Position numbers and translations under genes: made by a program
Assembly: GCA_029938605.1 (NCBI GenBank)
Contig: JAOZUO010000055.1
Span: forward strand, 1-47,752
DNA length: 47,752 nt
DNA from: Deltaproteobacteria bacterium
Lineage (GTDB): Bacteria; Myxococcota_A; Polyangia; HGW-17; JAJRWW01
Direction of reading: 5' to 3'
The notes under the pieces: model-generated
What the model saw: the letters and a program-made list of their open reading frames with translations, nothing else
Database searches by the model: none
Told to the model about the DNA's origin: nothing
In this document: positions 27,162-35,258 of the stretch, piece after piece
Layout: each line of letters starts with the position of its first letter
Numbering within the stretch: the stretch's first letter is position 1

Positions 27162-27881
27162 TCAGGTACGGCGGTTGTCAAGGTCCGGCTGTGGGGTGGC
27201 GCCGGTGAAGTCCGTGTCCTTGAGGATCGCCTTGCGGAAAGATGCCTCGTCCAGGGTGGTGTGGCGCAGGTTGGTGCGCGTGAGATTCGCACGGGAGAGG
27301 TCCGCCTCGGCCAGGCTCGCCTTCTCCAGGATGGCGTCTACGAGGATGGCGCGCTCGAGATCCGCGTCTACAAGCATGGCGCCCGTCAGGTCCGCGCGCG
27401 TGAGATCCGCGCGCTCCAGGTCTGCGTCGGCGAGGTTGGCGCCGCGGAGGTTGGCGCCGCGGAGGTTGGCGCGTTCGAGGTCAGCGTCCTGCAGGTTGGC
27501 GTCTCTCAGGTCAGCCCCTTGGAGGTTGGCTTGCTCCAGGTCAGCGTCTTGGAGGTTGGCGCCCCGCAGGTTGGCGCCCCGCAGGTCCGCCTGCTCCAGG
27601 TCCGCCGAGAAGAGCGAGGCTCGCTCCAGGATGGCTTTGCGGAAGCTGACCTTCTCCAGGTCGCAGTCGTCCAGGATGGCCTCGGTGAGGTCCGCACCGT
27701 CGAAGGTCGCGCCCTCCAGGTCGGAGCTGGTGAAGTCCGCGCCGTGTAGATCCTCTTTGTTGAAGTCCTCTCCGGCCATGTCCAGATCCCGAAGATCTGC
27801 GCCTGGGCCGATTTCGACGTCAAAGACCCCGCCGTCTTCGCCGCGGTTGTCCGTTCCCTTTTTTTCGTTGTCGTCGGTCAT
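27162..27881 (-). CDS. Pentapeptide repeat protein
   Basis: A 239-residue protein. From about residue 35 to 230 it is a run of A(D/N)LxX pentapeptides, such as ADLEQADLRGANLRGANLQD, which form a right-handed quadrilateral beta-helix. The first 30 residues are acidic and probably disordered. Some pentapeptide proteins mimic DNA and bind gyrase, and others have no known role. No signal peptide is seen. The ATG overlaps the stop of the upstream membrane-protein gene (ATGA at 27878-27881), so the two are translated together. Confidence 0.9.
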   Translation of the reverse strand: MTDDNEKKGTDNRGEDGGVFDVEIGPGADLRDLDMAGEDFNKEDLHGADFTSSDLEGATFDGADLTEAILDDCDLEKVSFRKAILERASLFSADLEQADLRGANLRGANLQDADLEQANLQGADLRDANLQDADLERANLRGANLRGANLADADLERADLTRADLTGAMLVDADLERAILVDAILEKASLAEADLSRANLTRTNLRHTTLDEASFRKAILKDTDFTGATPQPDLDNRRT

Positions 27882-28576
27882 AGCGAAAACCCCAATCGCA
27901 GCAGATAGAACCAGCCGACGAACCGCGGGATGCGGCTCAGGGTGGCCAAAAAGAAGGGCCAGGGCTTCATGTCATAGAGGCCCGCGAACCAACACACGAT
28001 GGAGAAGGGCAGCGGCGTGAGGCCGGCGATCACCACGGTCCACACGCCGAATCGCTCGAAGAGCTTGTGGCCCTTTTGGTAGTTTTGGGCGAGACGCTTC
28101 TGAATGAAGCTCCAGTTGCCGATGTGCTTGGCCAGGGTGAAGCCCGTGTTGCCGGCGACGATGGAGGCCACGCAGATCACCGCCAGGGCCGTGGGCGTAC
28201 TCAGGGTCGATCCCTTGTGGGCCACGAAGGCCAGAATTACGTCCGGGGAGACGGGGAGGGTGAAGGTATCGATGAGCCAGATGGAGACAAACACCCCCAG
28301 ATAGCCCCCTGTATTGGTCAGCCATCTGCTCGCCGCTTCGAGGTGGTGGCCCAGGTACCGCTGCGTCACGAAGGCCAGCCCCACCAGCGCCACAATGCCC
28401 ACCACCATGTAGATCAGGTTACGTATCAGGTACGAGTGTATCGCCTCATCCGGCTCCTTCTGGAAGGACTCGCTGGGGGCAGCTCCTTGAGACTTGGGCG
28501 CTGGGACGTCGGGTTGCGCGGGAGCTGGCTTGTGGATCAGCTCCTTGGGGGGGCGGGGCTCGGTCTCATGTGTCAT
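27878..28576 (-). CDS. VTT/DedA-like (YqaA-type) membrane protein
   Basis: A 232-residue integral membrane protein. I start at 28576 (MTHETEPRPPKEL). The frame is open upstream, but that part lies in the divergent promoter region. After a Pro-rich cytoplasmic tail of about 55 residues come five or so hydrophobic segments. The motif VSPDVILAFVAHKG and the later GNTGFTLAKHIG and RFGVWTVVIAGLTPLPFSIV fit the VTT family, which includes lipid scramblases and transporters in the DedA group. It overlaps the pentapeptide gene by four bases. Confidence 0.82.
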   Translation of the reverse strand: MTHETEPRPPKELIHKPAPAQPDVPAPKSQGAAPSESFQKEPDEAIHSYLIRNLIYMVVGIVALVGLAFVTQRYLGHHLEAASRWLTNTGGYLGVFVSIWLIDTFTLPVSPDVILAFVAHKGSTLSTPTALAVICVASIVAGNTGFTLAKHIGNWSFIQKRLAQNYQKGHKLFERFGVWTVVIAGLTPLPFSIVCWFAGLYDMKPWPFFLATLSRIPRFVGWFYLLRLGFSL

Positions 28577-28628
28577 CTTGTACCGAATGTAGCGAATTTC
28601 CCCGCAATAGCCAGGCTTGAGGGGGAAA

Positions 28629-28657
28629 TTGACATCGGCGCTTCGGGCCGCCACAAT
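28629..28657 (+). promoter_or_regulatory. Sigma-70 promoter for the 28667 gene
   Basis: TTGACA at 28629-28634, a 17-base spacer and CACAAT at 28652-28657. The ATG at 28667 lies only 9 bases after the -10, about where transcription would begin, and no ribosome binding site is visible. The transcript would be leaderless. Confidence 0.6.
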
Positions 28658-28666
28658 TCGATCCAA

Positions 28667-29437
28667 ATGTCTCCCGAACTTCTACAGGCAGTGGGCGGAT
28701 TGATCGCCCTTTTGGGGCTCGTGATCTGCTTTGCCGGATACCGGGTCTTTCGAACCTTTCTGGGGGTGGGGGGCCTGGTGGTGGGGATCTGGTTGGGGCT
28801 CTGGGTGTCTACGGAGCTTCGCTTGGAGGGGGGCCTTCGATGGGTCGTGGTGGTGGGCGCCGGGTGCTCGTTGGCCTGGCTGGCCGCCGGCGTATACCAC
28901 GCTGGACTTTTTCTGACGGGTGGCGCGGCCTGTGTTGGGGTGGCGGCGGTGGCTGGCGCCCTGGCGGGCCGTGGTCTGTCCACGCTGGTGTTGGGGCTGG
29001 TGTTCGCGGTGGGTGGCGCAGTGACGTTGCTGGCCCACCGACGCCTGGTGGTCTACGTCACCGCCTTGAGTGGCGGGTTGCTCGTGATGTTGGGGGTCAC
29101 CCCCCTGATGCGTGGCGTGGACACTCCCGATACGGTGACCGGCCCCTGGGTGCAGCAACAGCTCGCCGGCCTGTCGGCGTCGCAGTTGGGGCTGGCGCTT
29201 ATGCTGGCGGTCATGGGCGCGTTCATCCAACGCCGCTGGACCGCGCCCGCGTCGATGGCCTTTGGCACCAGCCGCGCCGAGACCGCCATCTTGGACGAGC
29301 CCGTCGACGTTCCGCGTCATCGATCCACGCCGGCGGCCTCCCCTCGCACCCATGACACCACCTGTCCACGCTGCGGCATGCCCGTGGATCCGGACGCTCT
29401 GTTTTGCCAGGGCTGTGGAAATGATTACTGGGGCTGA
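28667..29437 (+). CDS. Multi-pass membrane protein with C-terminal zinc ribbon
   Basis: A 256-residue protein starting MSPELLQAVGG. About seven hydrophobic segments cover residues 5-190 and look like the DUF4203/TMEM198 group. The cytoplasmic end carries a zinc ribbon, CPRCGMPVDPDALFCQGCG, within the last 25 residues. The function is unknown. It may be a channel-like or sensor protein. The gene is divergent from the VTT protein, and its last 13 bases overlap the end of the convergent CYTH gene. Confidence 0.8.
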   Translation: MSPELLQAVGGLIALLGLVICFAGYRVFRTFLGVGGLVVGIWLGLWVSTELRLEGGLRWVVVVGAGCSLAWLAAGVYHAGLFLTGGAACVGVAAVAGALAGRGLSTLVLGLVFAVGGAVTLLAHRRLVVYVTALSGGLLVMLGVTPLMRGVDTPDTVTGPWVQQQLAGLSASQLGLALMLAVMGAFIQRRWTAPASMAFGTSRAETAILDEPVDVPRHRSTPAASPRTHDTTCPRCGMPVDPDALFCQGCGNDYWG

Positions 29438-30141
29438 TAGGGACCAGTCCCCCCCTGGTCGTCCCCGGCTCCGTAGCGCAGGCCACGGGAGAACTTTCCG
29501 CCAACCGAGCGTTTCGTCTCGATCCCGTGGGCGGCCAGCACCCTGGCCAGTGCGACGTAGGTCGCATGGATCTCCAGCGCGGCCATGGCTTCACTCGAAG
29601 ACTCCGTAGGATCCAGCTCCAGCTCCAGCTCCAGCTCGTGATCGATCTCTCCGGTGGGGTACTGCGTGCGGTCCAGCTCCACCAGACGGGACGTTCCATC
29701 CAATGTTTGCTGGAACGTGGTGCGCTGGTTGGAAAACAGCAGTACGGGAGCCAGGGAGTGACGCAGGTCCAGCTCCCGGCGGAGGAACTCCCCGACAGCC
29801 CCCTCGATGAGCTCCGGGGGAAGGTCTCCTGCTCGCGCCCGTTGCCAGAGGGAGTTGTCGGCTTGGGACTCTATCTCGGTGCGGCGGACAGCGCCCGCGA
29901 GCTTGGTGGCCGGGCCCTTGACGGTGAAGATCAGACGCGCCGTTTCATCCGCGTGTTTTTCGCGGCGGAGGCGCAACGCCCAGCGGCCTGCCGAGAGCTG
30001 CCTCTCTTTCGTGTCTAGAAACAGGTTGTCCTGGAGCACCTCGCAGACCGGGTCCCCGAGGGCAGCTTGCAGCCGCTGGTACTCCTGTGCCGAGAGGGCC
30101 AGCTTGATTTCACATTCCAGATTCGCGGGACCTCTCTTCAT
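29425..30141 (-). CDS. CYTH domain protein (triphosphate tunnel enzyme)
   Basis: A 238-residue CYTH protein. The founding ExExK motif is ECEIK at residues 9-13, and further charged strands of the tunnel are visible ([30 protein letters not shown]). Family members hydrolyse inorganic triphosphate or thiamine triphosphate, or make cAMP. The Glu/Leu run ELELELEL comes from a short DNA repeat (AGCTCC units near 29615-29640). It is probably cytoplasmic. The ATG at 30141 is supported by AAGAGAGG just outside the start. Confidence 0.85.
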   Translation of the reverse strand: MKRGPANLECEIKLALSAQEYQRLQAALGDPVCEVLQDNLFLDTKERQLSAGRWALRLRREKHADETARLIFTVKGPATKLAGAVRRTEIESQADNSLWQRARAGDLPPELIEGAVGEFLRRELDLRHSLAPVLLFSNQRTTFQQTLDGTSRLVELDRTQYPTGEIDHELELELELDPTESSSEAMAALEIHATYVALARVLAAHGIETKRSVGGKFSRGLRYGAGDDQGGTGPYQPQ

Positions 30142-30180
30142 GGCGCCGATGGTATCACAGGGACCTTAAGCTTAACCCTG

Positions 30181-30209
30181 TTGACCATCTGGACCATCCT
30201 CCTTACCCT
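30181..30209 (+). promoter_or_regulatory. Possible sigma-70 promoter before the 30251 gene
   Basis: TTGACC at 30181-30186, a 17-base spacer and TACCCT at 30204-30209. The -35 matches five of six positions and the -10 three of six. It lies 41 bases before the ATG in a divergent gap. Confidence 0.45.
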
Positions 30210-30250
30210 TGGGTTCTGGTCGCCGGGATTTGGCGACTTTGGAGGGTACG

Positions 30251-31576
30251 ATGGCCATCCCTGAATTGGGTGAATACGCGCATGTAGTCGAAGAGAGCTC
30301 CATTGAGCTGAAGATCCCCGCAGAGTTCCAGGGGCCCGGTGGGGTGAACACGGAAAAGTTCATCGAGGCGGCCATTGCAGGCGAGAAGCTGATCCTGCTG
30401 TGGACCGAGGGCGTGACCCTGCACGACATCGCCACCGGAGAGGTCAGCTCGCGCTGGACCGAGATGGGTATTGGCCTGGACTTCGGCGACTGCTCCCCCC
30501 TGGGGATCCTGCTGCTTACCCAGGCTGATCGGCGGGACGCTCCGGACGGTAGCGCCCAGCAGGTGACATTTTTGCACCCCGAGACCCTGGCGCCGCTGTT
30601 TTCCAACCCGGCCACTGCCTTCGTGCACGAGCGGTTACCCGGGGACGCGCCCCTCTCCTTCGAGCGGGCCTACCTGGCCAACGATGGCATCATCTGGGCC
30701 CTGGCCCACGAGTTCAAGAGCGGCGCGGAACGCTCGGTGCTCTACGAGATAACCCGCGAGGGCAAGTGCCTGCAGGTCTATGTCCTCTCCGAGCCCATCC
30801 CTCAGCTACGGTCGGTGCGCGCCGTGGATCACGTGGGTGAGCGGCAGCGGAAGATCGCCCTGTCGCAGCTCACCTGCAGCGCGGACCGGCGCTGGGTGCA
30901 TCTCATCGGCAAATTTGATCTCTGGGAGATCGACATCCACACGGGCAAGGGCGCCCACGACAATCCGGCGCCGCTGCAGCCGATCCTCAAGCTCACCACC
31001 TTTGTGCGGGACATGAAGATGGAGCGGATCTTCTGGGATATCCAGAACCGGTTCTTGCTGGTGACGCCGGATCAGGGCAAGGAGTTCGTGATCTTCCATT
31101 ACCATCCTGACCCAAAGGCGGACGAGCACTCCCTACAGATCGCCAAAATCGGCGTGTACTGCGGTGAGTTTCAGAGCCAGGAGGCCGGTCTGTACGTGTG
31201 GGAGAAGGGCAAGGCCAAGCCGCTGTTGTATCGGGAGAAGAAGCTGGATCGGACGCAGATGTTCTCCAGCGGCACGGGGCGGTATCTGGTCATCGGCGAC
31301 TTCGGCGAAGAGATCCCGCTGATCATTTTTGACACCTACAACTGGAAGAGCGTCCACATCACCGAGGGCGACCACCCGGAGATGATTCCGGTGGGCCTGA
31401 CGGCGAACGACGAGGTCTGGGGGCTCGATGGCGCCAAGCTCCTCAAGGTGCGCATCGAAAAGGGCATGGCGCCCAAAAAGAAGAACTGGGCCGCTATCTT
31501 CCTGTTCCTACTGCTGGGCGCCGCCGCCATCGGAGGCGCGCTGTACTACTTCCTGGTCTACAAGCAGGGCGGGTAG
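30251..31576 (+). CDS. Tail-anchored protein, possibly with a beta-propeller
   Basis: A 441-residue protein of unknown function. I start at 30251 (MAIPELGEYAHVVE), where GGAGGG lies at the right distance. There is no signal peptide. Residues 1-410 are soluble with many short beta strands and repeated W-x-I/L patterns, such as RRWVHLIGKFDLWEID and TGRYLVIGDFGEEIPL, suggesting WD-like blades. A single transmembrane helix ends the protein (NWAAIFLFLLLGAAAIGGALYYF), with most of the chain on the cytoplasmic side. Confidence 0.72.
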   Translation: MAIPELGEYAHVVEESSIELKIPAEFQGPGGVNTEKFIEAAIAGEKLILLWTEGVTLHDIATGEVSSRWTEMGIGLDFGDCSPLGILLLTQADRRDAPDGSAQQVTFLHPETLAPLFSNPATAFVHERLPGDAPLSFERAYLANDGIIWALAHEFKSGAERSVLYEITREGKCLQVYVLSEPIPQLRSVRAVDHVGERQRKIALSQLTCSADRRWVHLIGKFDLWEIDIHTGKGAHDNPAPLQPILKLTTFVRDMKMERIFWDIQNRFLLVTPDQGKEFVIFHYHPDPKADEHSLQIAKIGVYCGEFQSQEAGLYVWEKGKAKPLLYREKKLDRTQMFSSGTGRYLVIGDFGEEIPLIIFDTYNWKSVHITEGDHPEMIPVGLTANDEVWGLDGAKLLKVRIEKGMAPKKKNWAAIFLFLLLGAAAIGGALYYFLVYKQGG

Positions 31577-31594
31577 GGTCGGGCTCTTGGGGCC

Positions 31595-32116
31595 CTATCG
31601 GGCGAAGCGCGCGGATTTTTGTACAAAGAGAAAATCCGTGCGTAGCTTGACCGCCAGGGCCAGGGGGGTGATGAGAGTCATCACGTAGGCGAATTGCTGC
31701 CGTAGGGCGTAGAGCTGGCGGATCCGCTGGGTGGAGCTGGGGTTGGTGGCGATGAACTCCACAGCGACCAGCTTGCCCAACCGTGTGGTGGTGATCTTTC
31801 CCACTTGCCACTTGCGACTACGCAGAACATCGGCGTTCTGTTTTGCCAGCCCCCTTAGGGTCTGCTGGGTCCTGCGTCGCTTCGCCGCCAAGAGGAAGCG
31901 GGCGTTATGGGTCTGGTGCCGGAAGGTGACCAGTACGCCGGGAAAGGCGGAGCGCATCTGGCGTTTCCAGGTCGCGGGCAAGAAGATCTGAATGCCGGCG
32001 GTCTTGTCTCGGAACGAGGTGCGCCCTCCCCGGCGAGCCTGCGCCGAGTCAGCGCAGGCAAACACGGGTATCCCCAGAGCGAGGGTGATTGCGGTCAAGT
32101 GGGCGAAGGAGCGCAT
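31595..32116 (-). CDS. Exported small protein of unknown function
   Basis: A 173-residue protein. I start at 32116 (MRSFAHLTAITLALGIPVFA), giving a clear signal peptide with cleavage near ACADSAQA. The mature part is basic and contains AGIQIFLPATWKRQMRS and FVSATNPSST-like strands. The pattern of a phrase such as IFLPATWK followed by two beta-rich halves is like the DcrB/PsbP-type fold, but I am not sure. It is probably periplasmic. It shares the strand with queG, 43 bases downstream of the queG stop. Confidence 0.6.
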   Translation of the reverse strand: MRSFAHLTAITLALGIPVFACADSAQARRGGRTSFRDKTAGIQIFLPATWKRQMRSAFPGVLVTFRHQTHNARFLLAAKRRRTQQTLRGLAKQNADVLRSRKWQVGKITTTRLGKLVAVEFIATNPSSTQRIRQLYALRQQFAYVMTLITPLALAVKLRTDFLFVQKSARFAR

Positions 32117-32159
32117 GAGCAAAGCGTGCCACAGCCCGGCCGGAGCCACAAGTTGTCCG

Positions 32160-33296
32160 CTATTTCCGGGCGCGTGCGAGCTGGATCTCTTCTAGCACCT
32201 CGGCGACGAGCTCTGAGGCGGCGGCGGCCCCAAGGGCAGCGTGTGCTTCTGGGGTGTTTAGCTCTCCCAGTCCCCAGGCCGCGTGGCCGCGGATGATGGG
32301 GTCGCGGTCGTCGAGGGCGGCGGCGAGGGGGGCGGCGCTGTCGGGGTGGCCGTGGTTGCCGAGCACCACGCAGATCGTGCGGAGCAGCGCGGTGCGCCCG
32401 ATCCATCCCATGGCGCTGGGCGCGAGGGCGCGAGCGAGGGGGCGGCGGCCCAGGGTCAGCAGTCCGTGGAGGGTGTCCAGGTCGCGGGCGGTGTCGCCGG
32501 CTAGCTCCGGATGGGCTCGGGTCGCGGCGTCGGAGGCGGTCTCCGACCTGGGATCGTGAGGGCAGCATACCTGGCAGGTATCACATCCGTAGAGGCGGCC
32601 GCCTACCAGGGATCGGAGCTCAAGTGGAATGGTTTGGCGGCTGGCGGTGGTCCAGTAGGAGAGGCAACGGCGTGCGTTCAGCCCCTGTCCCTCGCGCAAG
32701 GCGGCGGTGGGGCACGCCCCGAGGCACGCGCGGCAATCTCCGCAGAGATCCTGGGTGAAGGGAGCGTCCGGTTCCAGCTCGAGATCGGTCACCAGGACGC
32801 CCAGGGTCACCCGCGAGCCAAAGCCGGGCACCAGGAGCTGGGTGTGGTGTCCGATGGCGCCCAACCCGGCGGTTACGGCCAGGGAACGTTCCAGTACCGG
32901 CCCGGTGTCCACGAACCGGCGGCATGCACTGTCGTTCACCGCGAGGATTTCGGCCAGGTCGTTCAGGATGCTTCCCACCACCTTGTGGTAGTCGCGTCCC
33001 CCGAAGAGTGCAGCCACGGTACCGGCGGCACCCTCGGTAGGGTCGGCGGTGCGGGGGTAGGGCACGGCGACCACGATGACGGACCGTGCGGTGTCCGCCA
33101 GGCGGCGCGTGTCCGAGCGCGTGTCGGCGTGGCGGGCCAGGTAGCCCATGTCCGCTGCCCAACCCCGGGCTAGCCAGTCGGCGAATCGGGAGTGGTCGGG
33201 CACGGGTCCGGCGCGGGTCACGCCCACTGCCGCGCAGCCGAGATCCCGCGCCCGGGCGACCAGGCGGCTCTTGATTGCTGCACCATTCACGGTCAT
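32160..33296 (-). CDS. queG: Epoxyqueuosine reductase
   Basis: A 378-residue iron-sulfur and cobalamin enzyme that makes queuosine from epoxyqueuosine in tRNA. The catalytic Asp is Asp130 in FVDTGPVLER. The two 4Fe-4S clusters use CGDCRACLGACP (Cys 185, 188, 191, 195) and CDTCQVCCP (Cys 238, 241, 245). HEAT-like repeats fill the C-terminus. I start at 33296 (MTVNGAAIKSRLV). The frame stays open to 33326, but that part overlaps the divergent kamA-like gene. The start lies 28 bases from the start of that gene. Confidence 0.93.
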   Translation of the reverse strand: MTVNGAAIKSRLVARARDLGCAAVGVTRAGPVPDHSRFADWLARGWAADMGYLARHADTRSDTRRLADTARSVIVVAVPYPRTADPTEGAAGTVAALFGGRDYHKVVGSILNDLAEILAVNDSACRRFVDTGPVLERSLAVTAGLGAIGHHTQLLVPGFGSRVTLGVLVTDLELEPDAPFTQDLCGDCRACLGACPTAALREGQGLNARRCLSYWTTASRQTIPLELRSLVGGRLYGCDTCQVCCPHDPRSETASDAATRAHPELAGDTARDLDTLHGLLTLGRRPLARALAPSAMGWIGRTALLRTICVVLGNHGHPDSAAPLAAALDDRDPIIRGHAAWGLGELNTPEAHAALGAAAASELVAEVLEEIQLARARK

Positions 33297-33324
33297 ATGG
33301 TATCGGATCACATTGAGGTTGACC

Positions 33325-34458
33325 ATGCGCGACCATGTACCACCACCCGTTGACCAAGATCCCCGCGTTCAGGACTGGCGCTGGCAGATGGCGCATCGCG
33401 TCCGCACCCTTGTGGACATGGAGTCGCAACTGACCTTGTCCGATGGCGAACGGCGCGGCTTCGCCTCTAGCGACCTACCGGCGGTGGCGGTGACGCCTTA
33501 CTACCTGTCGCTCATGGATCCGAGAGACGCGCGGTGTCCCATCCGCCAGCAGGCGCTCCCCCACCCCGATGATGGTCGACGGGGGGCCGGGGAGAGGACC
33601 GATCCCCTGGGCGAGCGGGGGCGTATGCCCGTGCCGGGGCTGATCCACCGCTACCCGGATCGGGTCGTGCTTCTGGTGGCCGCCGACTGTCCGGTGCTCT
33701 GCCGTCACTGCAACCGCCGACGCCGAAGTCCAGACGAGCTTTTGGGCGGGAGCACGGGGCTGGACGAGGCGCTCCGATACCTGCGAGGGGCACCCCAGGT
33801 GCGCGAGGTTATCCTCTCTGGTGGCGATCCCCTCACCCTGGACGACGCCACCCTGGAGCGGATCCTCGGCCGCCTGCGGGCCATCGAGCACATAGAGATC
33901 TTGCGGGTACATACCCGGGCACCGGTGACCTGTCCCATGCGGATCACCGACGATCTCACGCGGGTCCTGGACGCGGCCCGTCCGCTATACGTGCTCACGC
34001 AGTTCAACCACCCCCGGGAGGTGACCCCTGAGGCGGCGGCGGCCTGTGCACGGCTCGTGGACGCCGGCCTGCCCATGGCCAACCAGAGTGTGCTGTTGCG
34101 GGGTATCAACTCCGACATCGCCATTTTGACGGCTCTCTCCCGAGCCCTGCTCCGGACCCGGGTGCGGCCCTACTATCTGTTTCAGCTCGATCCGGTGGTG
34201 GGAAGCGAGCGGTTTCGTACTCCGGTGGCGGCGGGTCTGGAGCTTGTGGCTCGTCTACGGGGGCGTGTTTCCGGCCTGTCTATTCCCACCTTCGCGCTGG
34301 ACGCCCCGGGGGGCTTTGGCAAGGTGGCCGTGGCGCCCCAGGGGATCGTATCCACCTCCCCGGGGGAGGTACGGGTCCAGACCTGGCAAGGCGAAATCGT
34401 CGCCTACCCGGACACAGGAGATGCGGATCTGAGCTGTTTGGAGTGGCCGAGGAAATAG
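33325..34458 (+). CDS. KamA-family radical SAM enzyme (lysine 2,3-aminomutase-like)
   Basis: A 377-residue radical SAM and PLP enzyme. The 4Fe-4S motif is Cys122-Cys126-Cys129 (CPVLCRHCNRRRR), very like lysine 2,3-aminomutase. The SAM-binding strand SGGDPLTLD follows. The PLP lysine is Lys333 in APGGFGK. Lysine 2,3-aminomutase makes beta-lysine. EpmB makes it for EF-P. The CRHC form favours the KamA side. It is shorter than KamA from Clostridium (416 residues). GAGG lies six bases before the ATG at 33325. The upstream gap to queG is 28 bases and there is no kamD/kamE nearby. Confidence 0.88.
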   Translation: MRDHVPPPVDQDPRVQDWRWQMAHRVRTLVDMESQLTLSDGERRGFASSDLPAVAVTPYYLSLMDPRDARCPIRQQALPHPDDGRRGAGERTDPLGERGRMPVPGLIHRYPDRVVLLVAADCPVLCRHCNRRRRSPDELLGGSTGLDEALRYLRGAPQVREVILSGGDPLTLDDATLERILGRLRAIEHIEILRVHTRAPVTCPMRITDDLTRVLDAARPLYVLTQFNHPREVTPEAAAACARLVDAGLPMANQSVLLRGINSDIAILTALSRALLRTRVRPYYLFQLDPVVGSERFRTPVAAGLELVARLRGRVSGLSIPTFALDAPGGFGKVAVAPQGIVSTSPGEVRVQTWQGEIVAYPDTGDADLSCLEWPRK

Positions 34459-34463
34459 TTCGA

Positions 34464-35258
34464 TTACGCTGAAAACGCCGAAGGGCAGTGAGGTGCGAGT
34501 AAGCACTCATCACACTTGGGCTTGCGGGCGTTGCACACCTTGCGTCCGTGCCAGACGAGGCGGTGACTGAAGTCAATCCACTCGCTGTCGGGGAGTAGGA
34601 CCATCAGCTCGCGCTCGATCTTCTCCGGGGTGGTCTCGGCGGTGATCCCCAGGCGACCCGTGAGCCGCTTGACGTGGGTGTCCACGACGATCCCCGAGGC
34701 GATGCCATGGGCGGTGCCCAATACCACATTGGCGGTTTTGCGCGCCACGCCGGGTAAGGTGATCAGCTCCGCCAGATCGCGGGGGAGCTGTCCGCCGTAG
34801 TGGTCGGTGAGACGTTGGGCCGTGCCGAGGAGGGAGCGGGCCTTGTTTCGGAAGAACCCCGTGGAGTGGACGAGTCGCTCTATTTCTTCGGGGTCGGCCT
34901 GCGCCAGGGCCGCGGGATCCGGATACTTCGCAAAGAGCTCCGGCGTCACCGTGTTCACCCGCTCGTCGGTGCATTGGGCCGAGAGGATGGTGGCCACCAG
35001 TAGCTCGAAGTCGTTGCGGTGAGTGAGAGCACACGTCACGGTCGGATACAGCGTCTTGAGGCCCTTGAGGATGGCGCCCAGACGTTTGAGCAGTGCAGCT
35101 CGACCGCGACCGCTCCCAATCATCGTGGGACGATCGACGGCCTTGTTGGAGGCAGTCTTTTTCTGGGGCGCAGCCTTTTTTTGGGGCGCAGTCTTTTTCT
35201 TGGGCGCAGCCTTTTTCTTGGATGCAGCCTTATTCGATTTCGAAGGTCGCGTGGGCAT
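34464..35258 (-). CDS. nth: Endonuclease III with Lys/Ala-rich N-terminal extension
   Basis: A 264-residue DNA glycosylase and AP lyase. The helix-hairpin-helix reads LPGVARKTANVVL with catalytic Lys174. Asp193 lies in VVDTHVKR. The iron-sulfur cluster uses Cys242, 249, 252 and 258 (C-x6-C-x2-C-x5-C). Residues 1-45 are extra compared with E. coli (211 residues): KKKAAP-type hexapeptides that may bind DNA. AGAGGTG lies 5-6 bases before the ATG at 35258, supporting translation of the extension. The gene overlaps the NUDIX gene by 29 bases. Another start at Met46 (35123) would give a normal length. Confidence 0.93.
   Translation of the reverse strand: MPTRPSKSNKAASKKKAAPKKKTAPQKKAAPQKKTASNKAVDRPTMIGSGRGRAALLKRLGAILKGLKTLYPTVTCALTHRNDFELLVATILSAQCTDERVNTVTPELFAKYPDPAALAQADPEEIERLVHSTGFFRNKARSLLGTAQRLTDHYGGQLPRDLAELITLPGVARKTANVVLGTAHGIASGIVVDTHVKRLTGRLGITAETTPEKIERELMVLLPDSEWIDFSHRLVWHGRKVCNARKPKCDECLLAPHCPSAFSA
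35148..35219 (-). repeat. 18-nt tandem repeats in nth
   Basis: Four near-identical 18-nt units code for KKKAAP, KKKTAP, QKKAAP and QKKTAS in the nth reading frame. The unit on the coding strand is AAGAAAAAGGCTGCGCCC. The same period occurs in rplE and in the gene at 35889-37646. Confidence 0.85.

Noticed and set aside
28067..28666. Extended + strand frame joined to the membrane protein
   Set aside because: It lies opposite the VTT gene, and the membrane protein starts cleanly at 28667 after a promoter.
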